DNA from: Toxonevra muliebris | Taxonomy: Eukaryota; Arthropoda; Insecta; Diptera; Pallopteridae | Direction: 5' to 3' | DNA: 64,000 nt | NCBI GenBank assembly: GCA_963691655.1 | Contig: OY829326.1 | Span: 146,586,998-146,650,997, forward strand | Shown: piece after piece, positions 13,416 to 25,800 of the stretch | Layout of the letters: the number at the start of each line of letters is the position of its first letter | Numbering within the stretch: position 1 is the stretch's first letter | The notes under the pieces: model-generated | What the model was told of the DNA's origin: nothing | The model's input: the letters and a program-made list of their open reading frames with translations, nothing else | Databases searched by the model: none | Made by a program: the position numbers and the translations under genes

Positions 13416-15715
13416 TTTTATTATGATCTGGAAAATGTTACTTTATATTCGTAATTATGCCGTTGAAAAATCCTCTTTAGTTTTTTTTATACAAGCCATA
13501 ATATGATATGTGAATTTACATACGTTACGTGACTTATTTTCCCTTAATGCACTTAATAATTGTTCATATAATTTTGAATTTAAGTTTTTATCAAACATAA
13601 AAACAAAGTGAATTTTGATTCAACACATTATAATGGATATAAGAATGTACATAGGGATTAATAGTAAAAAATAAGAAATTTAAAAAATGTATACTATGAA
13701 ATGTATATTTTCGAAGAAAATGCGTTTTGAACAAGGTACAAGATGATGGCACTAATAATAGAACAGTTGTTCATTGACAGGGGTTTGTTTGTTAATTCTG
13801 CCCAATGTATGACACTTTATTATATTCACTGAGTGAGACCACCTATCCTTTTAAAGATAATATAAAGTTTAATTCAGAAAAAGATCAATTTACATTCACT
13901 TGTGAAGCCAAAACTGCTAAATTCACTTGTGATGCTTCAAAAAAATAAAGGTAGATTAATTTTTTCTTGATTCCGAAAAATTTTAATCTTTTGCAACTCT
14001 ACCAAATCAATAATAACAATTTCCGTTGTGCTCTGGAGTATGTCGTCGAAAATTCTCCTGAAAAAAATTTTCGCCCGAAATCTTTAACTAAACTGGTGCA
14101 GGTTTGAATTCAGGTTGGAATTCAGAATGGAGGTCAGTTCGGATTGGGTTTAAAAGCCTGATGGTTACAGATTTACTTCCTCCCCCTCTCTCCCGTATTC
14201 AAAAAGGGTGCCAAAACTAAAACTGCTTTGACGCATAAATACCTCTAGGGCCGGATCTGTGAGTATGTCAGAGTGACCCCATTGTGATCTTTCCTTAAAT
14301 GACCCTTCATTCAGGTTGCCCAGAGTGCACCACGTAGGCGGGAAGAGTAGAAATTGAATGAGTTGTTTAATCAGTATCTGCATGCCCAGCTGTAAACCAC
14401 CAAACCTCTGCGCCCCATTTCTTAATATTATTGCATTTATTATTAATTATTAGTTCTTTGATTTTCTCATCTGAATTTTACAAAATATTTTAGACCATTT
14501 TGTCGCTTTCTTTCTCATATCTAAGTAATTTCTCTGCAAGAATTTCTTTAATAAGACTCAACTAAATGCCAAACTTATATAAGAAAGATAACGAAAATAA
14601 TAAAAATAAATAAAAAATACTTATTAAAGCATGGAAAATATCTTCTAGTTTTACCACGTTAATTTTATTTATTTATTTTGTTTTAAGTATTTTATTTATT
14701 TACGGAAAATTTTTAGTAATAAATCTTCAGCAGACTTGGATAGATAAATTTTTATTTATTAATAACTCAAAAATAAATTTAAAAGAATTTATAATATGAG
14801 AGATTGTAAATTTTAATAATTCCCAAGCTTTAAAAGGTAAAAATAATTAAAAAGAACCTATAGTCTGTAAATGCTTATCTTTCACATTTTCGTTAAGGAA
14901 ATAATGACAAAATAAAATAGATCGTTAAATAATGATTGTTAAAATTCGATTGATTACTTAACCCTTTATCCGGTACAGTTGCATATCGGTAACAAACCAA
15001 AAAATTAATAAAATATTACTTCAGGAATATTTTTTCAAAATAGATTTTATACTTCATTTTCAATGCCCAATTCTTGAAAGTTCTTAACTGGCATTTTATT
15101 GGAAAATACAAAAAACAGTGGTGGTCCGGTGTAAAGAATTATATAATGTTAAGGGTCATATGCTATTTCGAAAATTCATTATACCAAATAATTGTTTTTC
15201 GCAATAATTATAAGATAATACGTATAATTTATTTTATAACATATTAATTCATTTATTTAATAACAAGTAAAACCAAAATATTGGAATTGAATACAAAGTT
15301 CAATATTAAGTATGAAAAAAAGAAAGCATTCAAATCATCGTTCTCAAATAGAGTCATTAATGCATTTAAAAAAAGTGTTCGCTATATAGCGAGCATTCAT
15401 TATATCGACATTCGTTACATTGGATCACCACTGTATGTACTTGCAATTTTTGAAATCTTAAATAACTCAAAACTATTTTTACCACCGATTTTCAAATTCA
15501 ATATTTTAATCTATGGCTCAATTAAATGATGCCTCTGAAGTCTATTTTTAGGCCACAGTGCATTAATTTCTTACAAAGTTACTTTACATTTGAACTTATT
15601 ATAGGAATATTTTAATACAGAAATATTCAAAACATATATATTCGATTATTTGGAGGCTAGGTAAAACTTTTTTTGGAGCATTTTATAAAAATAACGGAAA
15701 AAGGGGCGTCATGCC

Positions 15716-16556
15716 CAGAGCTGGGTAATAATGATTCCATTGGGAATTAAAGTTCCTTCTCCATTCCAATTCCAAGAAATTGTAAATGGTAATTTATTTT
15801 TCAATCCCTTAGTAAAGGGATTGGAAAAATTTTAAAAAAATTTGATTCCATTGCAAGGAATTGAATTTTGTAATTAAAAATATTTCAATTACACTCAAAA
15901 ATTAAAAAAGTAATAGAATACAAAGTAATTTTTTGGTTAGAAGTAATCTATTTCTTTCATGGAATTAAATCCCAATTTAATTGGTATAATTCCCCAAAAC
16001 TAATTCCTTTTCAGTTTAATTCCAAAAACAGAAGAATTAAAAATTTTCGAAAAATATTGTTAGATGATTAATTTTACCATATAATTCATGTACATTTATA
16101 AACAATGTGTATTTATAATTTGCGATTACGAGCGAATCAAGGGAAAATCAGAAGAAATTATGGGTCACCACTATACCAAATTATTTGTTTGGTGTACGTA
16201 TAAATAGAAAATAATTATAAAATTTTATTCTTTGCTTTTTGAAATTGAGCTAAGGAGGAATCAACTACTTCCAAGGAATCATTTCAACTAAATTGGAATT
16301 TTATTTCATTAAAGTAATAGATTACTCCTAACCAAAAAGTTACTTTGTAATATGTTACAAAGTAACTATTTCCATATGTTCTTTTTACAATTCCTGTAAT
16401 AGAATCGATAAATTTTTCAATTCCATTACCCGGGAATTCGAAAATTTTTATTTCCCAATTACAGTTGTTTTGAATGAATTGATAACAAAAAGTACCAATT
16501 ACAAATTTCCTGTAATTGGAATTGGGATCGAAATGTAATTGAATTTATCCAGCTCA
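15716..16556. mobile_element. TIR element of the AGAGCTGG family, long copy
   Basis: Ends are AGAGCTGGGTAATAATGATT at the left and TTATCCAGCTC at the right. The interior is made largely of degenerate AATTCC/GGAATT blocks with an internal palindrome: ACAAAGTAATTTTTTGGTTA near 15920 is inverted near 16330. No transposase. A second, 457-bp member of the family is at 25223. Confidence 0.65.
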
Positions 16557-17673
16557 CATTACTAGAAAGTTTTAAACGCAACGGTATGGCCATATATTTA
16601 AAACTTTGATTGCATTTTTGTTTAAACCATAATTAAAATTATGGAGTATTTACTGCATTTTTTATTTAAATATAGGAGATTTACAATATTTACCATCGCT
16701 TGTAAACACACTTATAATAAATTGTTGTACTTATGGCATTAGTTGTTTTTTTTTTCTAGCTGAAAAAGAAGAAATAATGAAGCACGAAGAAAAAACAAAT
16801 ATTTAATTTATTTATTTTTTATCTGCAATGGACCAGGAAAATTAGTTGAATTCGTCTTTTAATCAGCATCGTCAATTAATGTAGAAAATAAAGTTAGGAG
16901 CAAACCTTTATATTCATGTCAGTTTTATCTTGGTCGGTGTGATGGAAGTGTATACTCTGGACTACTACGCAGACTTCCTGGGTTCAGTACTCGATACAGT
17001 CAAAAAATTTAAATTAGAAAATACCTAGTGTTCTACATAGCACCACTTCTTGCCGGGGAATGACAAAGCTCTAAAAGTAAAATTGCTCAAGAAAAAGCTT
17101 TTCACTTCGCCATTCAGATTAGGCATAAAACTTTAGGCTCCTTCCATTTGTGTACAAATAATACTCGCACAACATGGGCGGTTGTGCATTATTATTTCAC
17201 TTGAATTAGATAAAGAATTTCAGCTCAAAATTTTACGATTTTTGAATTAGGGTTTGAGATTGTTTTTCTAGTGATATTTTTAATTGTTAAATATCATTCG
17301 TTAATTAACGAGGAAACAAATTAATTTCAAAAGCATCCGCAATTTATTTATTTTTTTTGTTTAATTGCGAAGAAAAATTAATGCTTAATTAAATATTGAG
17401 AAAAATGACAGCACCCTCACACAAAAACAAATATACCAACAGAAATAAATAAACAGATAGACAAATATATAGATGCAAATAAAAATAGTTGGCAGTTATA
17501 AATTTTAATGCTAATTTACTAATTTACATGTATACAGGGTGATTTAAATTATTATAGAAACAACAAAAACAACGAGAACAATTCTAAATACATTTGTAAA
17601 TTAAGCGCAATTACAACAATCGATTGTATCTTTAAGATACATTTTTATTTGGTTACAACTCATTAGCGCCAAA

Positions 17674-17773
17674 ATGGTTTCAATTTTGAAACCGCAATTT
17701 AATTTTACAAAGCGATTACGGGTACATGCGAATTTAGTTATTATAATTTTAATTTCTTTGTTGCCATCAAAGC
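17674..17773 (+). CDS. Alternative candidate first exon for gene A (signal-anchor-like)
   Basis: An ATG at 17674 in a good fly start context (GCCAAAATGG) opens MVSILKPQF, followed by a basic stretch and a hydrophobic run LVIIILISLLP at about residues 21-31. A GT at 17774 would close the exon in phase 1, matching the acceptor at 22716. The plan (Met, a Leu-x-Pro near residue 5, basic stretch, hydrophobic anchor) resembles exon 1 of gene B. The donor, GTACTT, is weak and the open frame continues to 17862, so this may be a chance ORF. It competes with the candidate ending at 7636. Confidence 0.22.
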
Positions 17774-18472
17774 GTACTTTATCACTTCCGTTTCAGAAAA
17801 CTATTTTTACGTTGGCGAAATCAATTAAAAATATTGCGAATTTCATTTGTTTTTTGAGTTGAATTGCGATAAAGCGATATACCGCTGCTTAATAGTTACT
17901 ACCTCTTTCTTGATTATCTACTACCTACCACTCATTTTCTCATAATCATCCATTGTTACTATTGTTGATTGCAATTGTTTCATTGATAAAATGCCGCGCT
18001 TAAATGCACTTATACACAAGTCTGTGTGAGTGTATATTCATGAATGTGAGAGTGTGTGTGTTTGAGTGGAGCATGAGTGTGTGGCGTAAAATGGCCGCTT
18101 GTTTTTATTTCTTTTATTATTAGTACTTACTATTAATTAGATTCATTTGATAAATGCCAAAGTACAAGTATGTAGTTATTTAAGTATATTGTAGATTTAT
18201 AAAATTTAATGATTTAATATTATGATAAACTGAAATTAAAAGAAAATATTTGTAGATCGAAATTAAAACAATGCAGATATTTTTTTTTTGGTTCACAATC
18301 AGTGGAAAAATGTTAGTTAAATACCATCAAAACATTAAACTTAAGAAATACGAAAAATACGTGGAAAAATAACGATTTAAATAGAAAATTAATTTTCATA
18401 ATTAGCGATCCCAAAATTCCATAAAAATGTTTCGAAAGCTTGTGGTCGTATAAGACTCAATTAGTGCTTTCA

Positions 18473-18730
18473 GTAATATGGCCCATTTCTGGCTTAATAG
18501 ACTTGGCAACATTTGCGCATTTGGATTGAAGACAATACATGAAAAAGTCACTATTTGGTTCCTTTTATTACTTCTTTAAATGGCCCTTTTTTCTTTGGTT
18601 TCAACAGAATGGCGCTACACGCCATACATCTCATAAATCTATAGATTTATTGAAGAACAAAATAATTTCAAGAAATGGACCAGTAGATTATTTTCGAAAA
18701 TGTAGTGAAAATTTGACTGACCGTTGAGAT
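18473..18730 (+). pseudogene. Mariner-family transposase fragment
   Basis: Frames in this stretch contain AHFWLN, IHEKVTIW and then WFQQNGATRHTSHKSIDLLK with IISRNGPVD. These match a widespread insect mariner-like transposase with HFWLNG and WFQQDGA motifs. The catalytic Asp of QQDGA is Asn here, and the acidic residue before HFW is gone. Short and frameshifted; not functional. Confidence 0.72.
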
Positions 18731-20269
18731 TTTTAAACTGTAGTCGTGATGGGCTTATGATCAAGATATTATTTTAATAAATTAAATGCGTTTTATGTTT
18801 TTTATAATAAAATGCTCTGAAAAAGACTCCCAATCCTCCATTACCTATGTAGTTGAGGCTAAGAAACCAAATTTATCATTAATATACCTTCGATCGCCGA
18901 TCTGAACTTCCTAAAATCTATCTTTAGGTATGCCAAATATAAACGAAAGTTCGGTAGCTTACCCACGAATAGCGTAAAAATGTGCCCTTCTGAGTTTCCT
19001 GATTCAAGTACAGATTTTGAAGTTAAAGGGATTGGGTCTTGAGCAATTGCTCCATTAGATGTCGTAAATGAAATGGACCTTCTATGATGACTTCAATCAT
19101 ACCCTAGCATTTTTTGAACCGAGCCAGCATCGTTCTCGAAGAATATCAAGTCTTTGTTATTAATAAGTGTAAAAATCTCTTCGACGTCATCTTCACTTGC
19201 GTCACATAGTAGGTGTTAATCTAGTTAGGTATTATTCATTTTATAAACAAGACTAAAAATAAGAAAAAACTCTTAAAAATTCTTATATAATTTCACTGAC
19301 AAGCTAAACTGAGAAAAATAACCTCCAAATATATACTTAATATTCAAATACACAAAACATTTATTCAGGTTCCTACGATAGACAAACATACTTGCCAGGA
19401 AAACTAAAGTTTCACACGGTCAGAAAGGAATTCGCAAACACTTCTGTCCGTATGGCTTCCACCGTTCCTAAATTGCCTTTGAGTTGAGTTGTAGGCGTAA
19501 TCACCACAAACTGGATATATAAAATGTTGAATGCCATTTGGTTTCGGTAGTAGTCTGACTAGGAAACAATCAACGGCTTACTGGGTGCGGACTTATAATC
19601 TTTCTGTGGCCTTTCGTTGATGGCACAAACGATGCGATTATTCATATATTCGAATCAATCATGAAAATGCTATTCACTGGGGTTCAGAAATGCTCTTGCT
19701 TTATTGAAGCAATAGCTAGATTTATATGAGGACAGGAAGGAAGGAAGGCAATTGACAGTCCATATGCATATGCATTAGGACCATAGGGTTTATAGTGACC
19801 AGTTAAAAGAAAAGGAAATTAGAGAAAAGTAAGAGGATTACCGACTATAAAATCTAGAATTCATTTTTTTTAATAGTTTTGCTAGAAAATGGAAATATTT
19901 TAATATTAGGAACGTTTTTGATCTGATCTTTAAAATAATTAGAATTTTATAAAACTTTAATACTCTAGCCAATAAGGCCACCTTGAGGGAGCCATTACTC
20001 TTATTGAATTAATCGGCACGTGTACATTTTTTTCGTAAGCTTAATTGACAGTCCTGAAGGAAGAATAAACAGACAATTTGCACTTTCTACAATCACGCGG
20101 TCATGAATTAAAGTAATTTTTACATATATGTACAATTGTTGTTTTGTGACAAAAAAAAATAACCCGTGCTTTTAGATTTTTATTAAAATCGAAAAAAAAA
20201 TGTCATGTGTATTTTTGTAAATTGCCTAGATACAATATAGGTGTAGAAGTTCGATTTTTATAGGAGTAA

Positions 20270-21000
20270 TGGAGAGTAAATATCGTAGAACAAGGAAAAA
20301 TCTTCAAACCGTTAGTCAGATGTCTTAGTTATTTTTTCAAAGAATTTTTGGACCTCATCCCTGTCTCTAAACATCTCGATATCGTCGAACTCTCGTCTTT
20401 CGTCTGAAAATAAGTTTCTTCTTCCTTTTCAACTCTCTGTATATCTCATTAGCAGCTCGTGTTGTAACCTGCTGGGTGGCTCTATATACTGCGTTTTCGC
20501 TTCGCGACACTCTTGTCCGTACTATATATTTCTTCGTCGGCGGTGGTAATCTAAAGGTCGTAGAAGTTATCTTTGGTAGCTTCGTTCTTCTCGTCCGTCG
20601 GGGCATGAGCACAAATCTGGCTGATGTTGCATTGCATTGATGGGGATAGGGGCTTGGCGCTCATTCAGGGGCGTGAACTTCGTGACAAATTTATGCAGTC
20701 CCTTGCTAAACACAAATTCAACACCAGATTCGTGTCATAAATCATAATAAATGTAGTAGATTTCACAGGATGTTCTTGTAGAACAACCCTTTCTCATCTA
20801 TTGAAAGAAATTTCTTGGATAGTGGTGATGTCAGCTCGGTATTTTGCCAGCTAGAGGGGCATCTTTCCTGTTGAGGGTTAAGACATTCCAAGTGCATATC
20901 CGTCAATCATTGTCATTTGTACGTTTGCGGGAATCATCAACATTAGGGGGGCTTCCATACCCCAAAAGTTCCAACTATTCTCAAAACAAGCCATTAGCAG
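20270..21000 (-). pseudogene. RTE-type LINE remnant (endonuclease and linker)
   Basis: On the minus strand, across frameshifts: GTWNVLTLNR (near 20890), AKYRADITTIQEI, VTKFTPLNER, then QICAHAPTDEKNEATKDNFY (20555-20618), all hallmarks of the apurinic-type endonuclease of RTE-like LINEs. A jump follows to an Arg/Lys-rich linker ending EVQKFFEKITKTSDG, which in intact elements precedes the reverse transcriptase, so the middle is deleted. Reading continues poorly towards 19400. Long dead. Confidence 0.75.
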
Positions 21001-21649
21001 GTGGTTTCACTGGTACAAGTTTGTGTTCGTAAAGTTCACTATGCGAAGTCAATCGTATTATACTTCTTTTCCAGCTTAAGATGCAATCGAAAAAAAAGTT
21101 ACCATCATTTTATGGAGTTATTTTTTGTTGTCTTAAGTTTTTGAGTTTATTTATTTATTAATTTTTTTTTTTTTGCGAGGCCACCTTAAGGCAGTCTTTT
21201 ATTTCTCAAACCAACCAACAAATCGACTTCGTATTCGTGATCCTGACATCAACATTAAAGTGTAATACTCCGATTTTGGTTTTATTCGAATTTATAAAAC
21301 CTACTTTTGGGGTATTCCTACTGATTTCAAAATAAAGTATTTTCACTCACTGTCTGAATATTTGTTCGTTTATAACGATATGATCCTTTTTCGCTGAGAT
21401 ATGACAAATTGAATTTTAAGATTTAATTTTTTGACTAGAATTTCTGACGATTTTAAGAATAGGATCATAAACTGATCTAATATGGACCGAAAGGAAATTA
21501 TAAAGTACAAAAAATTTAAAAAGTGTTTCTAAATAATAATTAATAGTTTTTTAAATCCTAACGTAATAAAAAAATTTTTCATCCTGATTTGGATTCAACT
21601 CAAAAATACATATGGGGAATGACTACTTCTTTTCAATCATCTAAAACAA

Positions 21650-22051
21650 CGTGACCAGACTTTTTTTTTAAAAAAAAAAGGTTGGAATCTGGAATTAAAA
21701 TAATTTTTTCGAGCTTTAGGTTACATTTTTAATTTTTATTCTAATATTAATATTAAATTATTATTCTGAATTATGTTTTAAATACAAAATTGATTTCAGT
21801 GTTTTGATTTATGGACAAATTTTGTCGGCAGTCAATTAATTTAAAAAAAATATACTTTTTGAAATGGAGTATTTTTTCCAGGAATACAAAGCTTTTCTAT
21901 CCATTACATTGGAATGTCATGCTTTCGCATATCTTTAAAAATAGGGGCTCGCTTCAATTTATTTGATTTGATTTTAATTTTTTATGAAAATCTACAAAAA
22001 TCGGACCTGAAATCGGGGACTGCCACGGACAATCTGAAACGTCTGGTCACG
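21650..22051. mobile_element. 402-bp MITE-like element with CGTGACCAGAC ends
   Basis: CGTGACCAGAC at 21650-21660 is perfectly inverted as GTCTGGTCACG at 22041-22051. The interior is AT-rich without coding potential. No clear target duplication, so the superfamily is not assigned. Confidence 0.65.
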
Positions 22052-22715
22052 CATTAATGATAACAATGTGAAAGCAGTAATTCAACCACTACTGAAACAA
22101 CAGGGGTGATTGCGGTATATATTGTATAATGTGGCTGGAATTAAATAAAAGCAGTACAAAGAGTATATTGACGTTTAATTGTTTTCAAAATAGTGAATAA
22201 CAATTGGTTAAAAATAAGCAAGCAATGAGCTTGTTCATTGAGGATCAAATAGTCTTCCAGTGTTTATTGTCAACCGATAAAACATTTTTATTTATTTTTT
22301 TGAAACATCTCAGCTTTTTAAATTTTAAGTAAAGAAGTGTTTTTTTCAAAACCAGCACCAGTGAAAAATTTTCAACAAAAAAAAAAAGAAGCGATCTTGT
22401 TTTGAATATACCATATGTGCATTTAATCTAAGTTAGACAGTCACAAAATCTTTTCAATTGCCCACTCCTGCTTAAGTTCATAACAGTAAGTCAGAACAGT
22501 TTAAGTTATACCATTGTTGTCCAAAAAAAATCTCACAATTGTGAAATAGCCTTGATAAGCATTAATTTATATCTACAATTCAATTCTTATCGGAAGAATT
22601 GATGAATACAATTATAAACATTTGCTATTTTTATTTAGAGGTGCACTTAAGTGTATAACTATTATTTATAAATATTTGAAAATTAAAATGGCTTCCCCTT
22701 GATTATCATTCGCAG
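22052..22715. other. AT-rich stretch before gene A
   Basis: No gene or repeat recognised. Contains the pyrimidine-poor acceptor region of the exon at 22716. Confidence 0.5.
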
Positions 22716-22889
22716 ATATAAATTGCACACTACCCGCCATCGATGACTTTCCAAAGGATTTATTCACAGAGGCACAAAGACAATCGGGAGCTGTTGTACT
22801 TCATGTCATAGCAAGTTTATATTTATTTTTAGCATTAGCGGTAGTATGTGATGAATACTTTGTGCCTGCTGTTGAAAAAATATGTGCAG
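22716..22889 (+). CDS. Gene A, exon with extracellular segment and first core helix
   Basis: The acceptor CGCAG precedes 22716; the donor GTAATA follows 22889; both junctions are phase 1. It codes an NCT sequon, the family-typical [10 protein letters not shown], then [20 protein letters not shown] and [13 protein letters not shown]. The aligned exon of gene B has the same boundaries, while gene C splits this region differently. Confidence 0.92.
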
Positions 22890-25800
22890 GTAATAATAAA
22901 ATACTCTGTTTCCTCGCTTGCCTCCTTTATTTTACATCAATTAATAAATTATTTTCTTTATTTTGTTTATAGCGTTAAATATGTCAAATGATGTGGCTGG
23001 TGCCACATTTATGGCTGCAGCGACATCTGCGCCCGAGTTATTCGTTAATGTGATAGGTACCTTTATTACAGAGGGTGACATTGGTGTGGGCACAATTGTT
23101 GGTTCGGCGGTTTTTAATATACTGGCAGTGGCGGCATGTTGTGGCATTGGGGCCGGAATGGTATGTTATATATAATACTCGTACATTGCCGTGTTGGGGA
23201 AAATTAAAATGCTAAGCTTCATCTACTTATTCTTCTTCTTCTTTGCAATTTACTACATCTAGACAATACCGCTCGACTGGTGGCCATTGACTAGGGATAG
23301 TATAGCATATGGTATCACAGTTGCCATATTGATTTGCGTTATGCATGACGAGCGTGTCGAATGGTATGAGGCACTGATATTGGTCTCATTGTATGCCGTT
23401 TATTTGGCAGTTATGTATTTTGATAAAACGTTTCAGAAATGCGCAAAAGGTAAGTTACGTAACTAGTACTAAGCTTAAATTCAAGGTTTTATTTTCAATA
23501 TATTTTCATTATTGCGTACGCAATTACAGATAATAATTGTTTTTAATTTAATTTGCGTAGTTTAATTTTAAATGATAGTAAATTTAAAATGTATCACATA
23601 CATGCAAACAACAATACAACATATATACATACATATATCACACAAATACTACAACAAACTGTACACATTTTACACTTGCATACACAGGTGGCGTTAAACA
23701 GGCACGTTCCCGAAGTCGTTCCTCAAATTGCAGCATACAAACAAAAACCAGTAATGAAAAGGATCCAGGTTGATATTTTTGGTTTTTCTCTTTCAAGATA
23801 ATTAATTCATTTAATTGTATATTGATAACAACTGAAAAGATACATAGTTATAAGTCTAGCACATCTAACTATACTAGATATGTACATAGTTTTGAAATAA
23901 CTTCCGAGTGATATTTAACAAACTTACAAAGTTAATGAGTTAAGTTTTTTTTTTTGTGAAATAACTTTTATTGTTAATTTATAATACCACACTTGTAAAT
24001 AAATATTAGAAATGATAGTAAAGTTCGGCGAAAGCTACAAAGACAGAGGTTCATAAAAGTATTTAGTTTGTAGGAGATTCTTTCTCGTTTTGCATGGAGC
24101 TATATAGTAAAAACAGATCTATTACTTATTGACATATATAAGTAGAATACTGGTCTACCAAAACTTACAAACCTAGATAGGTGCAGTTGAATACTTTGAC
24201 AACCAACCTCAATAGCAATTTAGAAAATATTTCGCTGTAGCTTAAGGAGGAGCATAAGGCTTGGACGAATAAATTTTCACTAATACATACAGTATGCTTC
24301 AAAATTATGTTGACAAACGACGAAAAAAAAAATCACTATAAAGCATTTGTTGAAATATCAATAATATTATGGAGCGATAAAATTTGGTTCTGATGCTTTT
24401 TAAAAGCTTAATATTACTATGTTAAGTGACACTACGATGTGGCAAATACAAAATGGCCACTTTTTCCCCGAAAATTTTATGAATTTGTCTTTTGTAGTGA
24501 AAACAAGATTTTTACATCGTTCTAGAATATTTTGTCTAAAACTATTGTTCACCAATTTTCTTTATTCCTCGATACTTGGACTGCTTGCTTCGAAACATGC
24601 ATTTTCAATCTTTTCTTGAACTACCATTTGATGACAAGTCAGAGGTTAGTGGTAATCATAGAAATTATTCCTTCATTATTATGAACACATTCTACCACAT
24701 TTTTAAAAATTTGGATGCATGTTGCTTTAATCCTTTAAAACCAGAGGAGAAAGCACAAAACCGAATCTGGAATCGTATTGCCGGACCCTCCTTTCTTGTT
24801 ACAATTTTTTATCAAAACAGACATATAAAGACATATATTGCCCTATTTGCTTGAGGAAAAACCACCACAAGTTAAATAACCTTATCTAACTTATAATCTT
24901 GCCAGTTACGAGGCTGCAGTCAATCCGAAATTTCGGGGTTAACGTTCATTAAGGGACACTGGCCGCTGATAAACTGCAGCTATATTTAGTTAGCTGCAAA
25001 ATACTATTTACATAAATAAACATTTACATATAAATATTAGACTGCTTCGAATATTTCGTGTAGTGCGATATGCTCGAAATACTATTATTGAACGAAATCT
25101 ATATGTTATTTATATGGGAAACATAAAACCCCGATGAGCGACCTCTAAATCCGCTAGAAAATATCGCTACACGAAATATTCGAAGCAGCCTAATATACAT
25201 AAATACAAACATTCAATATTACCAGAGCTGGATAGTAATGATTACTTTAGTGATTAAATTCTTCTTCAATTACATTTCCTTGGAATTTCCAATCGTAAAC
25301 TTTAGTAGATATGATGGACTGAAGTTTTACACTTGTTAGAATTAAAATCAAAAGAAAACAATTACAATTTTGAGTTTCGATTCCTTAAATATAATTGATT
25401 ACACAAGGAAAGAGGAATTCCTCAATTTTCAAGTACTTTTTCAATTACTTTAAGGAATTGCATATTTTAAATTACAAATTACATTCCAGTAATTGAATTG
25501 ACTATTTTCCATTTTCATTACTGAGGAATTGAAATGTTAATTACCAATAACAATACCCAGGAATGGTATTGGCAAAAAAGACTTATTTCCATTGCAAGGA
25601 ATTGTAATTGGTTATTAACATTTCCCATTAATTGGAATTAGAAATGTAATTGTAATGGATTTGAATTTACCCAGCTCTGTAAACTATAACAAACTAACAC
25701 GCTCTATTCCTTCAAAACTCTTTTCACATTATACTTTTCCACAGCAAACATGCACAAATTACCAATACCTATTTTCTTTTTATTGCTCGCGATAGATATC

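Larger units (their letters stand above)
7637..22715. other. Long intron-like or intergenic stretch before gene A core exons
   Basis: If the leader at 7440-7636 is real, this is the first intron of gene A. Apart from the mobile elements listed separately and the competing exon at 17674, I see only AT-rich DNA and microsatellites. The block 14100-14400 is less AT-rich and may be an unrecognised repeat. Confidence 0.45.
23769..25744 (+). other. Gene A intron 4 (about 2 kb), with two inserted elements
   Basis: The only long intron inside the gene A core. Its 3' part carries the elements at 25034 and 25223. Short open frames at 24419-24854 have no recognisable domain and lie inside this intron. 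Confidence 0.75.

Noticed and set aside
22941..23147. Minus-strand 68-codon frame
   Set aside because: Exact shadow of the alpha-1 exon of gene A.
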